Below, piece by piece: positions 6,219 to 8,168 of a stretch of 8,168 nt of DNA. Under the pieces are notes generated by a model. The model did not search any database. It was not told the DNA's origin and saw only the letters and a list, made by a program, of their open reading frames with translations. Position 1 is the first letter of the stretch. Each line of letters opens with the position of its first letter. Position numbers and translations under genes: made by a program. This DNA is from JALYIM01 sp040003205 (GTDB lineage Bacteria; Acidobacteriota; Terriglobia; Terriglobales; Acidobacteriaceae). The stretch is taken from the NCBI GenBank assembly GCA_040003205.1, contig JBDUDA010000137.1, positions 1-8,168 on the forward strand, read 5' to 3'.

Positions 6219-6650
6219 CTATCCAACTACTTCAATGCCCATGGAACGGGCGGTACCGCGAATGCTCTTCATTGCAGATTCCACTGAAGCCGCATTCAGA
6301 TCCGGCATCTTTTGACGCGCAATATCTTCGACCTGCTTGGCTGTGACTTTGCCGACCTTATCCTTGTTCGGAGTTCCCGCGCCCTTGGCAATGCCAGCCG
6401 CCCGCTTCAGCAGGATTGAGGCCGGCGGAGTCTTGGTGATGAAGGTGAAAGTCCGGTCACTGTAGACCGTAACTACTACCGGAATGATCAGTCCTTCAAG
6501 TTCCTTCGCGCCCGTGCGGGCGTTGAACTGCTTGCAGAACTCCATGATGTTGATCTGCGCCTGACCTAGCGCGGGACCAACCGGAGGCGCCGGCGTGGCT
6601 TTCCCTGCCGCGATCTGGAGTTTTACTGAGCCTGTAGGTTTCTTTGCCAT
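6219..6650 (-). CDS. rplK: 50S ribosomal protein L11
   Basis: Binds the GTPase-associated region of 23S rRNA with L10. It is needed for RelA-type stringent signalling and is the site of thiostrepton action. At 143 residues it is full length. The N-terminal domain contains KATPAPPVGPALGQAQINIM with the conserved prolines P22 and P26 that line the thiostrepton site. The C-terminal rRNA-binding domain contains GAGTPNKDKVGKVT and ends with the L11 signature around IRGTARSMGIEVVG. ATG at 6650 is preceded by GGGGA with 8 nt spacing. The gene follows nusG after 99 bp that carry repeated sequences, and is co-oriented with rplA. Confidence 0.99.
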   Translation of the reverse strand: MAKKPTGSVKLQIAAGKATPAPPVGPALGQAQINIMEFCKQFNARTGAKELEGLIIPVVVTVYSDRTFTFITKTPPASILLKRAAGIAKGAGTPNKDKVGKVTAKQVEDIARQKMPDLNAASVESAMKSIRGTARSMGIEVVG

Positions 6651-6671
6651 TTACTGTATCCCCAGTCTTTC

Positions 6672-6729
6672 TTATGAAACTCGCAAGCTTATTTATGAGA
6701 CTCGCAAGCGCCCTGTGAATCTCGCGACC
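6672..6729 (-). repeat. Three tandem imperfect 17-bp repeats in the nusG-rplK spacer
   Basis: Plus-strand units are TTATGAAACTCGCAAGC (6672-6688), TTATGAGACTCGCAAGC (6693-6709) and the more diverged CTGTGAATCTCGCGACC (6713-6729). Spacing is 21 and 20 bp, about two DNA turns. They fill most of the rplK 5' leader. They could be protein-binding iterons or part of an mRNA operator. The function is unknown. Confidence 0.6.
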
Positions 6730-6749
6730 GCAGTGCGAGCGCGTTAACG

Positions 6750-7436
6750 CTAACTTGCGACTTTTTCCACCTGGTTAAATTCCAGTTCCACCGGAGTAGA
6801 CCGTCCGAAAATCGTGACCATCACTTTCAAAGTTTCGCGATCTTCGTTGACCTCATCCACAATGCCGGTAAAGCTGGCGAACGGCCCTTCGGTGATGCGT
6901 ACGGACTCGTTCTTCTCGAACTTGACCTTGAGCTTCGGCTTGTCTCTGGCCTCGCCCACCCGGTAGACAATGTGCTGGACTTCCTCTTCCGAAAGCGGCG
7001 TCGGCTGTTGGCCGGTGCCTACAAATCCAGTCACGCGCGGGGTGGACTTGACCACGTGCCAGACGTGATCGTCCATGTCCATTTCGACCAGCACATAGCC
7101 GGGATAAAACATGCGCTCGACGGTATATTTCTTTCCTGCGCGGACTTCAGTCACGGCTTCGGTAGGAATGAGGACCTTGCCGATTCGTTCTTCCAGTCCA
7201 AAAGCTTGCACGCGCGATTCCAGCGATTCTTTTACCTTGCGCTCGAATCCAGAATAAGAATGGATGATGTACCAGCGCATATTCGGATTGCGCGGTGGAT
7301 CAAGCGCGGGAGTTCCTTCGGCACCGTCAGTAGCAGGTACGGAGTCTCCGCTACCAGCTGCTTCGCTTGCCGGTGTCCGGCTTTTTTCTTCATCCGCCAT
7401 AGGGGACTCGAGTATTTCAGTTTCCTTCTTCGCCAT
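6750..7436 (-). CDS. nusG: Transcription termination/antitermination factor NusG, with acidic N-terminal extension
   Basis: Elongation factor that binds the RNA polymerase clamp by its NGN domain, and binds Rho or ribosomal S10 by its KOW domain. Of its 228 residues, the NGN domain starts at MRWYIIHSYSGFERKV (53-68) and includes MFYPGYVLVEMDMDD and TPRVTGFVGTG. The KOW domain (about 179-228) has GPFASFTGIVDEVNEDR and the typical IFGRSTPVELEF. Residues 1-52 form an extension rich in Glu, Asp, Ala, Ser and Pro that the E. coli protein (181 aa) lacks. ATG at 7436 is supported by a GGTGAGG Shine-Dalgarno overlapping the secE stop. The internal ATG at 7400 has none, and ATG 7280 (Met53) would give the bare domain. 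Only 6 bp separate it from secE. Confidence 0.97.
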   Translation of the reverse strand: MAKKETEILESPMADEEKSRTPASEAAGSGDSVPATDGAEGTPALDPPRNPNMRWYIIHSYSGFERKVKESLESRVQAFGLEERIGKVLIPTEAVTEVRAGKKYTVERMFYPGYVLVEMDMDDHVWHVVKSTPRVTGFVGTGQQPTPLSEEEVQHIVYRVGEARDKPKLKVKFEKNESVRITEGPFASFTGIVDEVNEDRETLKVMVTIFGRSTPVELEFNQVEKVAS

Positions 7437-7440
7437 TGAA

Positions 7441-7447
7441 CCTCACC
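7441..7447 (-). promoter_or_regulatory. nusG ribosome binding site overlapping the secE stop codon
   Basis: GGTGAGG on the minus strand contains the secE TGA and sits 4 nt from the nusG ATG, somewhat close. The arrangement suggests translational coupling and supports the long NusG start with its N-terminal extension. Confidence 0.6.
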
Positions 7448-7721
7448 CGCGGTGCGCAAACCAATGAAACAGGTAATTGACTCCGTTACTGATGGCCGCG
7501 TCCACCAGCCAAAAATAAATCGCGAACAAGGCGACGGCAATAATGACTACAGCCGTGGTCGCCTGCACTTCCTTGAGGGAAGGTGAAGTCACCTTCCTCA
7601 TTTCGGTCCGGACGTCGTGATAGAAGGACTTCGTCCGCTCGGGCCACAACTTCATGCGGCCGGTAAGTGAGCCCTCATCGGCTGTGATTGACTTCGACAT
7701 TTTCTTTGCTTCGACTCCCAT
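7443..7721 (-). CDS. secE: Preprotein translocase subunit SecE (single-membrane-segment type)
   Basis: Essential partner of SecY in the inner-membrane translocation channel. With ATG at 7721 it has 92 residues. There is a hydrophilic N-terminus, the amphipathic region RTKSFYHDVRTEMRKVTSPS (30-49), then one membrane segment about 54-74 (TTAVVIIAVALFAIYFWLV). This is the short form found in most bacteria, unlike the three-segment enterobacterial protein. The usual Trp in the KVTWPS-like motif is Ser here. The chosen start has AAAGG at 9 nt. TTG 7730 abuts that site, and ATG 7700 (85 aa) has GGGAG only at 14 nt, so the start is moderately certain. It is followed almost directly by nusG, and the gene upstream is tRNA-Trp. 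Confidence 0.93.
   Translation of the reverse strand: MGVEAKKMSKSITADEGSLTGRMKLWPERTKSFYHDVRTEMRKVTSPSLKEVQATTAVVIIAVALFAIYFWLVDAAISNGVNYLFHWFAHRG
7578..7597 (-). repeat. Near-perfect palindrome inside secE
   Basis: Arms GGAAGGTGA and TCACCTTCC are exact reverse complements with a 2-nt centre. The palindrome lies over the codons of the conserved KVTSPS motif. In RNA it would fold into a stem of about 8 bp within the coding region. Confidence 0.6.
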
Positions 7722-7730
7722 TTGCTTCAA

Positions 7731-7735
7731 CCTTT
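7731..7735 (-). promoter_or_regulatory. Ribosome binding site supporting ATG 7721 of secE
   Basis: AAAGG lies 9 nt before ATG 7721. It leaves no room for the in-frame TTG at 7730 and is too far from ATG 7700. Confidence 0.5.
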
Positions 7736-7760
7736 ATTGCTCGGTCCAAACTCCAAAATC

Positions 7761-7836
7761 TGGCAGGGGCGGAGGGATTCGAACCCCCAAGTTCGGTTTT
7801 GGAGACCGACAGTTTAACCGTTGAGCTTACGCCCCT
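7761..7836 (-). tRNA. tRNA-Trp (anticodon CCA)
   Basis: 76-nt tRNA with an encoded 3' CCA. The acceptor stem AGGGGCG/CGCCCCT pairs perfectly, followed by discriminator G. The anticodon stem TCGGT/ACCGA encloses loop CTCCAAA with anticodon CCA. The T-arm GGGGG-TTCGAAT-CCCTC has one G-U pair. The D-arm is odd: with A21 aligned, the AGCT/AACT stem contains a C-A mismatch and position 14 is C, while an alternative alignment restores A14 at the cost of two mismatches. The variable loop has four bases. Location between rpmG and secE is the usual place for tRNA-Trp, so a functional gene is likely. Confidence 0.95.
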
Positions 7837-7891
7837 CTATATAAGGACTAGCCGAGTGCAGACTCGCGCGTCTTGGCTCACATCCTTAACT

Positions 7892-8044
7892 CTATTTTAC
7901 TTCCTTATGAGACGTATGCTTACGGCACCGGGTGCAAAATTTACTGAGCTCAATGCGCTCGGTGGTAGTTTTCCGGTTCTTGGTCTTCGAATAATTGCGT
8001 TCTTTGCAATCACCGCACTGCAACGTAATGATTTCTCGGGGCAT
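7892..8044 (-). CDS. rpmG: 50S ribosomal protein L33 (zinc-binding, four-cysteine type)
   Basis: Small E-site protein of the large ribosomal subunit. Its 50 residues begin MPREIITLQCGDCKERNY and contain NRKTTTERIELSKFCTRCRK. C10-xx-C13 and C37-xx-C40 form a zinc ribbon, so this is the cysteine-containing (C+) paralogue type, not the zinc-independent one. ATG at 8044 follows a very strong AGGAGG with 5 nt spacing. The TAG stop lies 55 bp before the tRNA-Trp 5' end. The gene is the first complete one of the cluster in this window and probably shares its transcript with tRNA-Trp, secE and nusG. A longer reading frame on the same strand here is out of frame and spurious. Confidence 0.97.
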   Translation of the reverse strand: MPREIITLQCGDCKERNYSKTKNRKTTTERIELSKFCTRCRKHTSHKEVK

Positions 8045-8069
8045 GCCGCCCTCCTAAATTGTCGTGTGA

Positions 8070-8089
8070 CGCGGGCGACCTCGCCCGCG
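8070..8089 (-). repeat. GC-rich inverted repeat upstream of rpmG
   Basis: CGCGGGCGA and TCGCCCGCG are exact inverted arms around a 2-nt centre. They can fold to a very stable stem of about 7-8 bp ending 25 nt before the rpmG start. No T-run follows in the sense strand. It could be a second palindromic repeat family or an attenuator. Confidence 0.55.
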
Positions 8090-8139
8090 GCCTTTGACTG
8101 TTCCTGACCTAGCCCTAACAATTTCTTCAGTCCAAACCT

Positions 8140-8165
8140 GGCGGACAAGAGTGTCCGCCCTACAC
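8140..8165 (-). repeat. REP-like palindrome, copy D
   Basis: In minus orientation this is GTGTAG followed by GGCGGACA-CTCT-TGTCCGCC, an 8-bp stem with a 4-nt loop. It is nearly identical to copy B more than 3 kb away, which shows that this is a dispersed family and not a local duplication. Confidence 0.85.
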
Positions 8166-8168
8166 AAC

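Larger units (their letters stand above)
8045..8168 (-). other. rpmG upstream leader, repeats, no gene seen
   Basis: It contains the strong rpmG Shine-Dalgarno AGGAGG at 8050-8055, a GC-rich inverted repeat at 8070-8089 and REP-like copy D at 8140-8165. A TTGGAC about 18 nt before TAGGTC on the minus strand is the best promoter-like pair, but it is too weak to call. The gene upstream (often tuf or another translation gene) is not in the window. Confidence 0.5.

Noticed and set aside
6161..6226. 22-residue N-terminal extension of L1 from ATG 6226
   Set aside because: It would overlap rplK, has no L1-like sequence, and the start at 6160 has a Shine-Dalgarno and gives the normal family length.
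7688..8107. 139-codon plus-strand frame across tRNA-Trp and rpmG
   Set aside because: It runs antisense through a tRNA gene and L33. The GAEGFEPP-like stretch is the usual translation of a tRNA T-arm region and not a protein motif.
8107..8136. Possible promoter (TTGGAC ... TAGGTC) upstream of rpmG
   Set aside because: The -10 match is poor and the spacing uncertain. Not enough to call without transcript start data.
7897..8148. 83-codon minus-strand frame over rpmG
   Set aside because: It is out of frame with the clearly recognisable L33, which has a strong AGGAGG site and four zinc cysteines.

Overview
The window is a conserved core transcription/translation cluster of a bacterial chromosome, with every gene on the minus strand. 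In transcription order (right to left) it reads rpmG (L33), tRNA-Trp(CCA), secE, nusG, rplK (L11), rplA (L1), rplJ (L10), rplL (L7/L12), and then rpoB, which runs off the left edge without its C-terminus. This order is a classic bacterial arrangement. rpoC would be expected just beyond base 1. No plus-strand gene is supported.

The host is probably an acidobacterium of the Koribacter/Terriglobia kind. This is inference from the overall protein character and from short palindromic repeats of the GTGTAG-GGCGGAC type that I associate with such genomes. It should be checked with an RpoB or L1 phylogeny.

Right part (7437-8168): a leader with one REP-like palindrome and a GC-rich inverted repeat, then rpmG, tRNA-Trp with an encoded CCA and an odd D-arm, and secE. 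secE and nusG are nearly abutting, and the nusG Shine-Dalgarno overlaps the secE stop. Middle part (4855-7436): nusG with a 52-residue acidic N-terminal extension, a 99-bp spacer with three repeats spaced about 21 bp, rplK, rplA and rplJ. The rplJ stop codon lies inside a REP-like palindrome. Left part (1-4854): an enlarged 331-bp rplJ-rplL spacer containing a REP pair in inverted orientation, rplL, a 379-bp rplL-rpoB spacer with a long imperfect hairpin, and rpoB.

The genes supply RNA polymerase beta, the elongation factor NusG that couples it to the ribosome, the L11/L1/L10/L12 stalk-region proteins, L33, the SecE translocon subunit and the only tRNA in the window. No defence, mobile-gene or biosynthetic system is present. 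The points most worth a second look are an eight-cysteine, probably double zinc-ribbon insertion near the RpoB N-terminus, the REP element that provides the rplJ stop codon, and the structured intergenic leaders.
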